Origin: Haladaptatus sp. QDMS2 | GTDB lineage: Archaea > Halobacteriota > Halobacteria > Halobacteriales > Halococcaceae | Length of the DNA stretch: 64,000 bases | Assembly: GCF_029338295.1 (NCBI RefSeq) | Contig: NZ_CP119791.1 | Coordinates: forward strand, 2,888,152-2,952,151 | Direction of reading: 5' to 3' | In this document: positions 43,914-52,065 of the stretch, one piece after another | Position numbering within the stretch: the first letter of the stretch is position 1 | Layout of the letters: every line of letters begins with the position of its first letter | Made by a program: the position numbers and the translations under genes | The notes under the pieces: model-generated | The model's database searches: none | Seen by the model: the letters and a program-made list of their open reading frames with translations, nothing else | What the model was told of the DNA's origin: nothing

Positions 43914-44042
43914 CTACTCGTGTTCCTCGATGTACTCGTCAAGTCGCTCGCGGATGAACGACGAGAGATTCAGGTGGTGTTCCTGAACCCACTCGTGTTG
44001 GTCCTCTCGGAGCGTGATTGTGGTTCGTTTCACCGTATGCAT
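43914..44042 (-). CDS. Ribbon-helix-helix protein upstream of tnpB
   Basis: A 42-residue protein, MHTVKRTTITLREDQHEWVQEHHLNLSSFIRERLDEYIEEHE. The strand RTTITL plus two helices is a ribbon-helix-helix fold as in CopG-like repressors. It ends 3 bases before tnpB. In haloarchaea small RHH genes often precede tnpB and may autoregulate the element. The frame extends upstream to 44156 but MHTV at 44042 is the coherent start. Confidence 0.7.
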   Translation of the reverse strand: MHTVKRTTITLREDQHEWVQEHHLNLSSFIRERLDEYIEEHE

Positions 44043-44351
44043 TGTATTTACTGTATGCACAAAGCAGTTACGATTGCGTGGGCCTGTGGGACGAGTGTCG
44101 AACGTGTTTGACACTCGTGCGGCGTTGACGAGACGCGTCGCGTCTCGTTCGCACACGAGAGTAAAGCTCTCGTGAACGCTGTATCCCCTCCCTACTCGCT
44201 CCCTTTGGTCGCTCCTTGAGGAAGGGGGCTTAGCGCCTACTTTCAGCTAAAGCGCACCGTTTCTGCTTTTTCGATTTTCTGACGTCTGCTCCGAGTCCTG
44301 TCGTGGATTTGTTTCTCGAATCCCTGGTATACTCGTGCGGACGATACAACC

Positions 44352-44630
44352 TCACTCGGCGTAGAGTGAGTACAGAATTATCCCAAAGCCAGCGGTCGTG
44401 AGCGTGCTCTCGATCGAAAGGACGATTCCTGAGTCCAATCCGAACGCTTGGTGGGCTGCACCCGCAGCAAGAGCCCCAACTGTAACGATAGCAAATCCGA
44501 GTGCAAGTACCCCAAGCGGCGGTGCGTTGGTTCGTCGATAGGCTCTGTACGCAAAGTAGGTGATGAGGCTGCCGAGGACGAGCGTAATCGTCTTCAGGGC
44601 CACGACCACCGTTGGGATGAGTGAACTCAT
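44352..44630 (-). CDS. DUF7521 family membrane protein
   Basis: A 92-residue protein with three hydrophobic segments (LIPTVVVALKTITLVLGSLITYFAYRAYRR, PLGVLALGFAIVTVGALAAGAAHQAFG, SIESTLTTAGFGIILYSLY). ATG 44630 overlaps the regulator's TGA (ATGA), and the pairing of this family with a winged-helix regulator is common in haloarchaea. Probably a membrane sensor or effector partner of that regulator; no known function. Confidence 0.75.
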   Translation of the reverse strand: MSSLIPTVVVALKTITLVLGSLITYFAYRAYRRTNAPPLGVLALGFAIVTVGALAAGAAHQAFGLDSGIVLSIESTLTTAGFGIILYSLYAE

Positions 44631-45004
44631 GTTCCTCTGCGCATTTCCGCCCACATCGATGCAAGCTGTTCCTCCGGTTGTGCTGGCGGACGGACGATGG
44701 AAACGTCAAATTCTCGGTTTTCGTCGAGCCAAATCGAAACTTCCTCGAACGCGGTATGGTACATCGTTTGGTGGTGTCCGTCTTGCCGGAGTTTCATCTG
44801 TGTGGCTAGCAGCGAGGCGTCGTTGAGTTGTTCGAGTTTTCGGTACGTCGTCGAAAGCGGTACGTCGGCCGCATCGGAAAGTTCTCGTGCAGTCATCGGT
44901 TCCGTCAACCGTCGAATGAGCGTTCGACATGCCGGGTCGTCCAGACTATCGAGTATCTCCTGCACAGCGGGCGCGTCGTCCTCCCAGAACGATTTTCGCA
45001 CCAT
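44627..45004 (-). CDS. Winged helix-turn-helix transcriptional regulator
   Basis: A 125-residue ArsR-like protein. VQEILDSLDDPACRTLIRRLTEPMTARELSDAADVPLSTTYRKLEQLNDASLL is the wHTH, with recognition helix VPLSTTYRKLEQL, followed by a wing and a C-terminal dimer region with HTAFEEVSIWLDE. Overlaps the membrane protein gene. It lies upstream of, and divergent from, the multicopper oxidase gene with about 240 bases between them, so it might regulate that gene. Confidence 0.88.
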   Translation of the reverse strand: MVRKSFWEDDAPAVQEILDSLDDPACRTLIRRLTEPMTARELSDAADVPLSTTYRKLEQLNDASLLATQMKLRQDGHHQTMYHTAFEEVSIWLDENREFDVSIVRPPAQPEEQLASMWAEMRRGT

Positions 45005-45185
45005 ATACCGTCAAAATCCGCACACTGCTAGATTAATGTATTGTTCATCGCAGGGCCCGCGCCTTTTCGATTGACAGCCGGCGACGGGATTGTGCAATCG
45101 TCTGGTTTGAACGAATGGGTCTGTCCTGTCCAACCGTTCTCGTGCCCGGCGTACTCCCCGCACTGATTGTGGTTCGTGTTGCTTG

Positions 45186-45204
45186 ATTCTCACCTCGTGA
45201 GAAT
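45186..45204. promoter_or_regulatory. Perfect 8-bp inverted repeat upstream of the multicopper oxidase gene
   Basis: ATTCTCAC-CTC-GTGAGAAT: two 8-base arms with a 3-base spacer, 44 bases before ATG 45248. Position near the expected TATA region and the perfect symmetry suggest an operator for a dimeric regulator, possibly the divergent winged-helix protein. I see no second copy at nirK. Confidence 0.55.
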
Positions 45205-45247
45205 TAGTTTCATCGGTTAAGACATATCCATCCAAAGAACTACATGT

Positions 45248-46396
45248 ATGAGTGACAGAATCGGTGCCCCCGGAACCGGAATCTCCCGTCGAAAATTCCT
45301 CGCCGCAACCGGCAGCGCTGGTCTCTTTGCGACCGCTGGCTGCACGACTATCTCACAGCCGACGGTACGAACTGTCCCGCTCTCCGGTTCACAGAATGGG
45401 CTGAACCTCGACCTCCCGGAGACCGGGAAACCCGAGGTCGTAAACTTAGACGAACGGGGCCACGCGGTCACGATTAAATCCGTGATGGCTCGCCATCACA
45501 TCCACCCTGGTGAGACGATGAACGGCCCCATCACGCTCCCTGTCGTCTGGGCGTTTCAGGCGGACGATGGCGTTCCGAGCGTCCCTGGCCCTATTCTCCG
45601 GTGCACCGAGGGTGCGGAACTGAAAATCACGCTCGACAACTCGGAGATGCAGATGCCCCACACGTTGCACTTCCACGGGGTGCGAAAGACGTGGGAAAAC
45701 GATGGTGTCCCGACGACGACCGGCGTGACGGTCATGCCCGGCGAGAAGCACACCTACACCATCCCTGCGAACGTCCCGGGCACGCACCTCTATCACTGCC
45801 ACTACCAGACGCCGATGCACATGGACATGGGCATGTACGGCATCCTTCGGGTTGACCCGAAGGGGTACGAGGAGGCTGACAAGGAGTACTTCATGACCGT
45901 CAAGGAATGGGATACCCGCCTCTCGCGCCAGCACGGTGGCGAAAACGTCCAGTACTCGCTCTCGAACCGACACGGAGACGCGTTCACCATCAACGGGAAA
46001 TCCGCACCCGCGACGTTTCACCCCGAGACGGGGTCACCACTCATCGTCGAACCCGGTGACACGGTCCGCGTCCACTGGGTGAACGCGGGGTTCATGAGCC
46101 ACCCGCTGCACGTCCACAATCACCGATTCAAAATCGTCGAAAAAGACGGGAGTCCGATGCCGGAGCCGTTGCAGTTCCTGCAAGACGTCGTCAACGTGGC
46201 TCCAGCAGAGCGTTACACTATCGAGTTCGAGGCCGATGCAGACCCGGGTATCTATCCGGTTCACTGTCACAAGGTCGACCACATTCGCAACGGCGACAGC
46301 TACCCCGGCGGGATGCTGACCGCGATCGTCTACACGGACGCGATGGATACCGATATCTTCCGCAGCGTGATGGACTATGCAGGGTACCAGGGGTGA
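45248..46396 (+). CDS. Two-domain multicopper oxidase (Tat lipoprotein)
   Basis: A 382-residue exported copper oxidase. Tat signal ISRRKFLAATGSAGL with lipobox Cys32. Copper motifs: HTLHFHG (138-144), HLYHCHYQTPMHMDMGM (180-196), HPLHVHNH (285-292) and HCHKVDH (339-345), giving a type-1 site and a trinuclear cluster in a two-cupredoxin architecture, as in the two-domain laccase/NirK-like family. It may oxidise copper, phenols or take part in NO/nitrite metabolism. The following halocyanin start overlaps the stop (GTGA), so they are expressed together and the halocyanin is the likely redox partner. Confidence 0.88.
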   Translation: MSDRIGAPGTGISRRKFLAATGSAGLFATAGCTTISQPTVRTVPLSGSQNGLNLDLPETGKPEVVNLDERGHAVTIKSVMARHHIHPGETMNGPITLPVVWAFQADDGVPSVPGPILRCTEGAELKITLDNSEMQMPHTLHFHGVRKTWENDGVPTTTGVTVMPGEKHTYTIPANVPGTHLYHCHYQTPMHMDMGMYGILRVDPKGYEEADKEYFMTVKEWDTRLSRQHGGENVQYSLSNRHGDAFTINGKSAPATFHPETGSPLIVEPGDTVRVHWVNAGFMSHPLHVHNHRFKIVEKDGSPMPEPLQFLQDVVNVAPAERYTIEFEADADPGIYPVHCHKVDHIRNGDSYPGGMLTAIVYTDAMDTDIFRSVMDYAGYQG

Positions 46397-47409
46397 AATC
46401 GATGACCACTGAACTCCACCGCCCCAGAGACTGCATCGACCGCCGACGGTTCCTCACCATGACGGCGGGACTTGCTATCGGCAGCACATTAGGTACGGGT
46501 CTGCTCGCGAGACCAGCCTCAGCGGCCGAAGACGACCTCGCGACGTTCTTCGCCAATACCGACAACGTGACCGAACTCGTCGACCGCCGCGGGGAACCGT
46601 CGGTCGAAATCATCGTCGGTTCAGCCGGCAACGGTGGGTCGTTTGGTTTCGAACCCGCCGCCGTCCGCGTCGACCCGGGGACGACGGTCGTCTGGACGTG
46701 GTCTGGCGAGGGTGGGATGCACAACGTGGTCGCGAAAAACGGTGCGTTCAAATCGGAGTTCTACACGAAACCGGGTGAAACCTACGAATTCACCCCTGTC
46801 ACGACGGGCGAACACCGGTACGTCTGTGCTCCTCACGAGATGATGGGAATGCGGGGCGTGCTCGTCGTCGGTGACGGGGCGGTTTCCCTCGGGTCTGTCG
46901 CGGGTAGTAGTTCATCGAGCGGGACGCGCTCCGCTGAAACGTTCGACGGTTGGCTCGCTCGAACCGATAATTACGACAGTATCACGGACCTGCGCGGCGA
47001 GTCGACGGTGACAGTCGAGGTCGGTGCAGACGGTAACGGTGGAGCGTTCGCATTCGAACCTGCTGCCATCCACGTCGACCCCGGCACGACGGTCATCTGG
47101 GAGTGGGTTGGCAAGAACGAGTACGACGTCTCTGACCCGGAACTGGGGTATCAGAGTGACCTACTCGCTGGTCAAGGAAACCGATTCGCAGTGGAATTCG
47201 ACGGCCACGGACTGAGCAAATATGAGTGTTCAGCCTACGGCGAACAGGGAATGCGAGGCGTCGTCATCGTCGGCAACGGGCCAGACCCCGTGCTCTCTCC
47301 GCTCGGCAAGGTCCTCACCGGCGGAACGGCTGTCGTCCTCGGCGCGCCGTTCCTCTACGGGTTACACCGCCACATCAGTGATTCGACCAGCTACGACGAA
47401 GCGGACTAG
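46393..47409 (+). CDS. Two-domain halocyanin, second domain without copper histidines
   Basis: A 338-residue blue-copper protein with Tat signal (DRRRFLTMTAGLAIG) and a C-terminal hydrophobic segment (LTGGTAVVLGAPFLYGL). Domain 1 has full type-1 ligands: His110 (GEGGMHNVV), Cys145, His148, Met153 (CAPHEMMGM). Domain 2 has Cys279 and Met287 but Tyr at both histidine positions (GKNEYDVS Tyr244; CSAYGEQGM Tyr282), so it should not bind copper normally. GTG 46393 overlaps the oxidase stop; ATG 46402 is an alternative start. Confidence 0.88.
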   Translation: MKSMTTELHRPRDCIDRRRFLTMTAGLAIGSTLGTGLLARPASAAEDDLATFFANTDNVTELVDRRGEPSVEIIVGSAGNGGSFGFEPAAVRVDPGTTVVWTWSGEGGMHNVVAKNGAFKSEFYTKPGETYEFTPVTTGEHRYVCAPHEMMGMRGVLVVGDGAVSLGSVAGSSSSSGTRSAETFDGWLARTDNYDSITDLRGESTVTVEVGADGNGGAFAFEPAAIHVDPGTTVIWEWVGKNEYDVSDPELGYQSDLLAGQGNRFAVEFDGHGLSKYECSAYGEQGMRGVVIVGNGPDPVLSPLGKVLTGGTAVVLGAPFLYGLHRHISDSTSYDEAD

Positions 47410-47852
47410 TTCGCGAACGGTACCGAAGGGTGATACTCGCCGTCGAAGACGAGTTCAGCGATGGAGTACGCCCCCGGCCCCATCGCGACCAGCGAGAGCG
47501 CCACGACGGTCAACACGAGCGTGAACTCGACGCCGCCGTTCGAATTGGCGAACCCGTTCGGCAGGTGGACGAGCACCGTCGCGCCGAACATGACGCCTGC
47601 GACGCCGAGGGCGGCGTACCGCGTGAACAACCCGGCGACGAGCAGCACACCGCCGAGGAACTCGACCACCGCGACTACCACGGCGACGAGCCCGGCGAGC
47701 GGCACACCCATCGAGGCCAGAAAGCCCTCGAACTGGCCAAGCGGCATCGCGACGGGGCCAACGGCGAACAGTTTTCCACTCCCGTGGACGACCATCACGA
47801 GTCCAAGCGTAAGCCGGACGAGTAGCAGGCCGACGTCGTCGGTATTTTTCAT
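47406..47852 (-). CDS. DoxX-family membrane protein 2
   Basis: A 148-residue protein with four hydrophobic segments: LLLVRLTLGLVMVVHGSGKLF, GLVAVVVAVVEFLGGVLLVAGLFTRYAALGVAGVMFGATV, VEFTLVLTVVALSLVAMGPGAYS. RLTLGLVMVVHGSGKL and FLGGVLLVAGLFTR are the DoxX hallmarks. Convergent with the halocyanin gene (ends overlap by 4 bases). ATG 47852 chosen over 47930 because the upstream SDSLFISYYCYRNYY is Tyr/Cys-rich and not coding-like. Confidence 0.85.
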   Translation of the reverse strand: MKNTDDVGLLLVRLTLGLVMVVHGSGKLFAVGPVAMPLGQFEGFLASMGVPLAGLVAVVVAVVEFLGGVLLVAGLFTRYAALGVAGVMFGATVLVHLPNGFANSNGGVEFTLVLTVVALSLVAMGPGAYSIAELVFDGEYHPSVPFAN

Positions 47853-47926
47853 GTCGTACGCGTGGCTACTTGCCGACCGGCAATAATAATTTCTGTAACA
47901 ATAGTACGAAATAAACAGGGAATCGC

Positions 47927-48574
47927 TCATTCCTCCGCCCGAACGGTGTCGAACCGCTGGGAGGGGAGTTTGAGTTCGTCGAGGCCGGGGAGGTGTTTGA
48001 CGTTGAAGACGACTTTCAACTCGTCCGTACAGGGTGTGCCGATACAGGAGAGGCGGATGCCCTTTTCCATCATGTTCTCAGAGAGGACGTGATTGGGCGG
48101 CATCTCGATGTCGCCTTCGACCACCGCGACGGCGCAGTTTGCACACGCCCCGCCGCGACACGCGAAGGGCCACGCGAAGCCCGTCTCCTCGACGCTCTCT
48201 AAAAGCGCATCCCGGGGGTGGGCGAGCAGCCGACCGTAATCGCGGGGGTTCAGGTTCGTCTCCGCAGCTTTCTCGAAGAGGTCTTCGTCGTGAATGTCCC
48301 AGCCGAAGTCGTCAAACACCTCGTAGTTCAGGTACTCGACGCGGGTCTCCGGGCGCTCCTCGCGGACCGGTTCTGTCTCGATTTCTTCTGCTTCCTCGTC
48401 TTCGGGGTCGTAGCCGTTTTGAATCTTCGCGTAGGCGGTCTGGACGGCCTTGAACTCGCGGACCGAGCCACCGCGGTCTGGATGGGTCTCCTTTACGCGT
48501 TGTCTGTACGCCTGCACGACGGTCGAATCGTCTGCACCTGGTTCTATCCCGAGGACATCGAACGGGGACGCCAC
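47927..48574 (-). CDS. J-domain/2Fe-2S ferredoxin fusion protein
   Basis: A 215-residue protein. Residues 3-53 form a short J-domain (PFDVLGIEPGADDSTVVQAYRQRVKETHPDRGG, with HPD at 31-33), then an acidic linker of about 25 residues, then a plant-type ferredoxin domain with Cys139, Cys144, Cys147 (ACRGGACANC) and Cys177 (SCIGTPC) for the 2Fe-2S cluster. Such fusions are a haloarchaeal feature; the J-domain suggests cluster assembly via a DnaK partner. It carries electrons in the cytosol, perhaps to a nearby oxidoreductase. Start at ATG 48574. Confidence 0.88.
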   Translation of the reverse strand: MASPFDVLGIEPGADDSTVVQAYRQRVKETHPDRGGSVREFKAVQTAYAKIQNGYDPEDEEAEEIETEPVREERPETRVEYLNYEVFDDFGWDIHDEDLFEKAAETNLNPRDYGRLLAHPRDALLESVEETGFAWPFACRGGACANCAVAVVEGDIEMPPNHVLSENMMEKGIRLSCIGTPCTDELKVVFNVKHLPGLDELKLPSQRFDTVRAEE

Positions 48575-48634
48575 ACCCGAAGTAAGCCCTTGGTGGCTTA
48601 AAATCTCTCTGGCGCGGGCAATCGGCCGACCTCC

Positions 48635-49483
48635 TCAGTGAATATCCGCCGCCCTGAATCGCAGGTAGCCAAGCGAGAGCGGAACGACGACCCACACCGC
48701 GAGGATGGGAAAGCCAATCCAGTCCTGCAGGAACGCTGCATTCGACTCGGAGTAGACCGTGAGTTCGTAGTACGCCGGGAGCGCAGACCGACTGGCGAAC
48801 ATGAACGCCCGCGCGGGGTTCAGGACGCCGGCGAACTGTATCACGTCCGGAAGTTGCGCACCTTGGGGCAGCGTCGGCCCGATGAAGATGAGTTGGAGGA
48901 TGAACATGAGCGCGTCCCAGCCGAGCATGAACAGCGCGTAGAGCGACACCGTCCCGACGAGCGCTTTTCGCTTCGACTCCATCCACGCCGAAAAGCCGAC
49001 CGCGATGGACACGTACACCGACCCGTAGAGTACCCAGATGGTCGTATTGATGACGAACGATTTCACATCGAAGGCGGCGTAGGTCACCAGCGCGATGACG
49101 CCCACGGCGAGGCCGGCGATTGCTGTAACCGCCATCACGACGGCGACCCGTCCGAGGAACTTCCCGAACACGACGTCCCGTCGGGTATGCGGCAGTGCGA
49201 GCATCATCTTGAGCGCGCCACTTTCACGCTCACCAGCGATGGTGTGATAGCCCACGAGTAACCCAAGCATCGGAACGAAAATCGCCCCCGGTTGTCCGAG
49301 GCTGTTGATGAGCGCCAGGGTGAATCTCGGAGTGCCGCTGTACCCAACCTGACCAATCTTGGGCACCCACTGAATCGCGGCGAAGAACACGACCGAGAGG
49401 AAGAACAGGCTCACCGTCCCGAGAACCGCTGGCGAGCGTCGACACTGGTGGTACTCTTTTCTCGCGACTGTCTTGAGGCTCAT
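48635..49483 (-). CDS. ABC-2-type permease (NosY-like)
   Basis: A 282-residue membrane protein with six hydrophobic segments: SPAVLGTVSLFFLSVVFFAAI, AIFVPMLGLLVGYHTIAGERESGALKMMLALPHTRRDVVFGKFLGRVAVVMAVTAIAGL and so on. GERESGALKMMLALPHTRRDVVFGKFL is the ABC-2/NosY coupling signature. No ATPase gene is adjacent, so the partner is encoded elsewhere. In denitrifiers NosY is part of copper or sulfur delivery to N2O reductase, which would fit this island, but no other nos gene is visible. Confidence 0.82.
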   Translation of the reverse strand: MSLKTVARKEYHQCRRSPAVLGTVSLFFLSVVFFAAIQWVPKIGQVGYSGTPRFTLALINSLGQPGAIFVPMLGLLVGYHTIAGERESGALKMMLALPHTRRDVVFGKFLGRVAVVMAVTAIAGLAVGVIALVTYAAFDVKSFVINTTIWVLYGSVYVSIAVGFSAWMESKRKALVGTVSLYALFMLGWDALMFILQLIFIGPTLPQGAQLPDVIQFAGVLNPARAFMFASRSALPAYYELTVYSESNAAFLQDWIGFPILAVWVVVPLSLGYLRFRAADIH

Positions 49484-49663
49484 CGAATCTCCCGTGTGAC
49501 TTTCGATTTGGAGGGTTGGCTGGACATTGGGGGAGGATTCGGAGGACGGGCACGTAGTGTTTATGAATTAACATTTTCGATACGGCTCTGTGCCAACACG
49601 TATCGTGAAATCGCTGTTAGATGTAACTCAATCTATATCTTCTCGCCGGTCGTTTCAACCTTC

Positions 49664-50056
49664 GTGACGATTTACCCTTCCCGACGGGCGTTTCTCGGGC
49701 TCTCCGGTGCCACGCTTGTGGCTCTCTCGGCCGGCTGTCTGGACGCCTTTGCGTCCGACCCGGCCACGTTGAACATCAAAAACAGCGCAGCGGTCGACCA
49801 CACGGTCACGGTAAGCGCCGTCCACCGCACGGGCGAGCAGGCGGATTTCGAAGCGTCGTTCACTCTCACGGCAGGCGACGTCCAGCAGGTCCCAAACCCA
49901 CTGCAGATGGCGGGCACCTACGACATTCGCGTCGTCGTCGCGGACACGTACGACGAGACCTACGAGTGGACCATCTCCGAAAACGGTGCGCGGAGCTTGT
50001 ATCTCGACATCCAGTCAGACGGGATGTCGTTCTCGGACGCCGACTGGGGCCAGTAG
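49664..50056 (+). CDS. Small Tat-exported lipoprotein
   Basis: A 130-residue protein starting at GTG 49664. A twin-arginine signal SRRAFLGLSGATLVALSAGC leads to the lipobox Cys, then DAFASDPATLNIKNSAAVDHTVTVSAVHR and an all-beta domain resembling the ig-like lipoproteins common in haloarchaea (EASFTLTAGDVQQVPNPLQMAGTYDIRVVVADTY). The GTG is supported by a TATA element at 49632-49639, about 27 bases upstream, which fits a leaderless transcript. Function unknown. Confidence 0.75.
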   Translation: MTIYPSRRAFLGLSGATLVALSAGCLDAFASDPATLNIKNSAAVDHTVTVSAVHRTGEQADFEASFTLTAGDVQQVPNPLQMAGTYDIRVVVADTYDETYEWTISENGARSLYLDIQSDGMSFSDADWGQ

Positions 50057-50072
50057 CCCTCCGACAAGAGTG

Positions 50073-51368
50073 TCAGTCGTCGCAGACGCCGTGAATCCAC
50101 TCGACGAGGTCCGCTACGACGTATCCGGCGACGTTCCCGCCGAAGTAGAGCGTGCTCGGAGCCACGGGCGTCGGTCCGTGCTGAAAGTAGTGACCGACGT
50201 GCTCATAGAATTCGACTCGGCTTCCGGGTGGGAGGTCCGTATCCTGCCACACTTCGAATTTCTGTCGACGAAACGCGGCGAGTTCCGGCTGCAGTTTCTC
50301 GTCTGCCCGACTCGTCGTCAGGACGAATACGGGCGAATCGAGCCCGGAGGAGGTGACCAACGGGTCGCAGTCGCGGTGGCTCCGGTGCCACACGCCAGGC
50401 TTTCCCAGAATAGTTTCGTCATCGCCGTACCCGTCGGCTTCGAGACGCCGAAACGTCTCGCGCATCTCCTCGAATTCGGCTTCCTGTTCCTCGTCGAGCT
50501 CGCCGTCCATCTCCATGCTGTATCGGAGCCACGCGAGGCCGTCCGGGTCGACCATCGAGTCCGGGGTGCCGTCGAGCGAGATAACTCCCACACGGTCTTC
50601 GAACCGGTCAGCAATTCGCGGGGCGACCATGCCACCCTGGCTGTGTCCAGCGACGAACACCCTGTCTGCGTCTATCTCCTCGGTCTCGGCGAGCCTCGAA
50701 ACCGCCGCGACCGCATCGTCGGTCACGACGGTGTCGAGCGTGTAGTTCTCGTCCGCGACTTCGTGGTCGAACAGGCGCTTTTCGTACCGGAGCGTGGCGA
50801 TTCCCTCGCTTGCGAGCCCCCACGCGACGTCCTTGAGAATCTTCGAGGCACCCACTGTCCCGTCCGGGTCGTGGAGGCCATGGCCGTGGACGAGCAAGAC
50901 GCCCGGGAACGGGCCGTCGCCCTCGGGCACGGCGAGAATACCTCCAAGGTCAATGTCTCCGGCGTCGATGATCACGTCGTGTTCTGCGAACGCCTCGCGG
51001 TCGACGTACTCGGGGACCTCGTACGCGGGCGAAAACGAGAAGGCTGTGACCTCGTCCCCCTCGAATTCGACGGTGGCCGTTTCGCTCCCGTTAGCAAAGC
51101 AGAGTTCCACCTCGGCCACTCCGTCTCCGACGGTCACTGCACCGATTCCTTCGAACTCGCCGTGCTGACCGTACAGTCCCCACCAGTACTCGGAGAGGGC
51201 TTCCGTGGGGTCGAGTGGACCCTGCTGGAACTCGTCGGGAAAGGCGGCGACGACCTGCTCGCGGCCGGCTTCAGTGAGCAACTCCACGGCCTCTTCGAAT
51301 GACTGCTCGCCGAATCGCGTGGCGAACTCGTGGACTGTGGCTCCGACTGTCTCGTCGCTTCCAGTCAT
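50073..51368 (-). CDS. Alpha/beta hydrolase with N-terminal DUF3887-like domain
   Basis: A 431-residue protein. Residues 1-110 resemble a DUF3887/NTF2-like helical and beta module (EEAVELLTEAGREQVVAAFPDEF). The hydrolase domain has GVLLVHGHGLHDPDGTVGASK (oxyanion loop), VFVAGHSQGGMVAPRIADRF (nucleophile Ser of G.S.GG near 243), VGVISLDGTPDSMVDPDG and VEFYEHVGHYFQHGP with the catalytic His. An esterase or dienelactone-hydrolase-like activity is likely; no export signal. Convergent with the lipoprotein gene, 16 bases apart. Confidence 0.85.
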   Translation of the reverse strand: MTGSDETVGATVHEFATRFGEQSFEEAVELLTEAGREQVVAAFPDEFQQGPLDPTEALSEYWWGLYGQHGEFEGIGAVTVGDGVAEVELCFANGSETATVEFEGDEVTAFSFSPAYEVPEYVDREAFAEHDVIIDAGDIDLGGILAVPEGDGPFPGVLLVHGHGLHDPDGTVGASKILKDVAWGLASEGIATLRYEKRLFDHEVADENYTLDTVVTDDAVAAVSRLAETEEIDADRVFVAGHSQGGMVAPRIADRFEDRVGVISLDGTPDSMVDPDGLAWLRYSMEMDGELDEEQEAEFEEMRETFRRLEADGYGDDETILGKPGVWHRSHRDCDPLVTSSGLDSPVFVLTTSRADEKLQPELAAFRRQKFEVWQDTDLPPGSRVEFYEHVGHYFQHGPTPVAPSTLYFGGNVAGYVVADLVEWIHGVCDD

Positions 51369-51431
51369 CGGTTCACGATTCCCGGACGGCGCTGAAATAG
51401 ATTGGTGGGCGACACGTTGCTTCCGACGGCC

Positions 51432-51905
51432 CTACGATTCGTCTGTCTCTTCGAACCCGGAAAACGAACTTCGGTGAGTGCTCCGAATCAAGTCTTCGTC
51501 TGAAACCTGGAGACCGAGCTCGTCCAGTTCCTCGCCGATTCGCGTGAGGTCGTCGCCATCGACGCCGACTGCCTGGACGAGCACGTTTGCCTCGCCCGTC
51601 ATCACCTCCTGGACCTCGACGACGCCATCGACTCCCGCGGCCGCGGTCGCGAGTTCGCCACGGTCTGGAATCGGGGCGGTACAGACGATGAGTGTGAACA
51701 GTTGATATCCCGCCCGCTCATAATCAACGTCGGCATGATAGCCGCGAAGCACCCCAGCGGCTTCGAGTTGCTGAATCCGATTTCGAACCGTACTCGCAGA
51801 AACCGAGAGCGTGCTTGCGATGTCACTGGACGAGGTGTGGCGTGCCTCCGATTGCAAGTGTGCGAGAATGCGTCGGTCAAGGTCGTCTACGTCTCGACTC
51901 ACCAT
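51432..51905 (-). CDS. Lrp/AsnC-family transcriptional regulator
   Basis: A 157-residue protein. N-terminal HTH: VDDLDRRILAHLQSEARHTSSSDIASTLSVSASTVRNRIQQLEAAGVLRGYHADVDY. C-terminal RAM/AsnC ligand domain: LFTLIVCTAPIPDRGELATAAAGVDGVVEVQEVMTGEANVLVQAVGVDGDDLTRIGEELDELGL. I chose ATG 51905 (MVSRDVDDLDRR); the upstream MWTREPCSK lies in the promoter region. Divergent from the CBS membrane gene across about 160 bases, which it may regulate. Confidence 0.9.
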   Translation of the reverse strand: MVSRDVDDLDRRILAHLQSEARHTSSSDIASTLSVSASTVRNRIQQLEAAGVLRGYHADVDYERAGYQLFTLIVCTAPIPDRGELATAAAGVDGVVEVQEVMTGEANVLVQAVGVDGDDLTRIGEELDELGLQVSDEDLIRSTHRSSFSGFEETDES

Positions 51906-52002
51906 TTTGCTACATGGTTCACGCGTCCACATAAAAACGTACCTTCACTCTGTGTCAATCTGACATTCAATACTACGAAACATGCGCTTCTGACAACAAA
52001 CT

Positions 52003-52010
52003 ATTTAAAA
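52003..52010 (+). promoter_or_regulatory. TATA element of the CBS membrane-protein gene
   Basis: ATTTAAAA at 52003-52010 after a purine-rich stretch, about 56 bases before ATG 52066; GAAGGAAA close to the start acts as a ribosome-binding site. Suggests a leader of about 25-30 bases. Confidence 0.45.
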
Positions 52011-52065
52011 TTCCGAGCAGGTCGACACATACTACTGTCTCCGGCAAGAAGGAAACATCCACCCA

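Larger units (their letters stand above)
42658..44222 (-). mobile_element. IS200/IS605-type element carrying TnpB only
   Basis: The right end is CCCCACCCT (42662-42670) pairing with AGGGTGGGG (42697-42705), overlapping the tnpB stop, as expected when the 3' end also forms the guide RNA. The left end region at 44187-44228 is CCCCTCCCTAC, a TCGCT...CTTG core, then GAGGAAGGGGG, another large hairpin. It contains tnpB and a small ribbon-helix-helix gene; there is no tnpA transposase. Exact boundaries are estimated. Confidence 0.65.
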
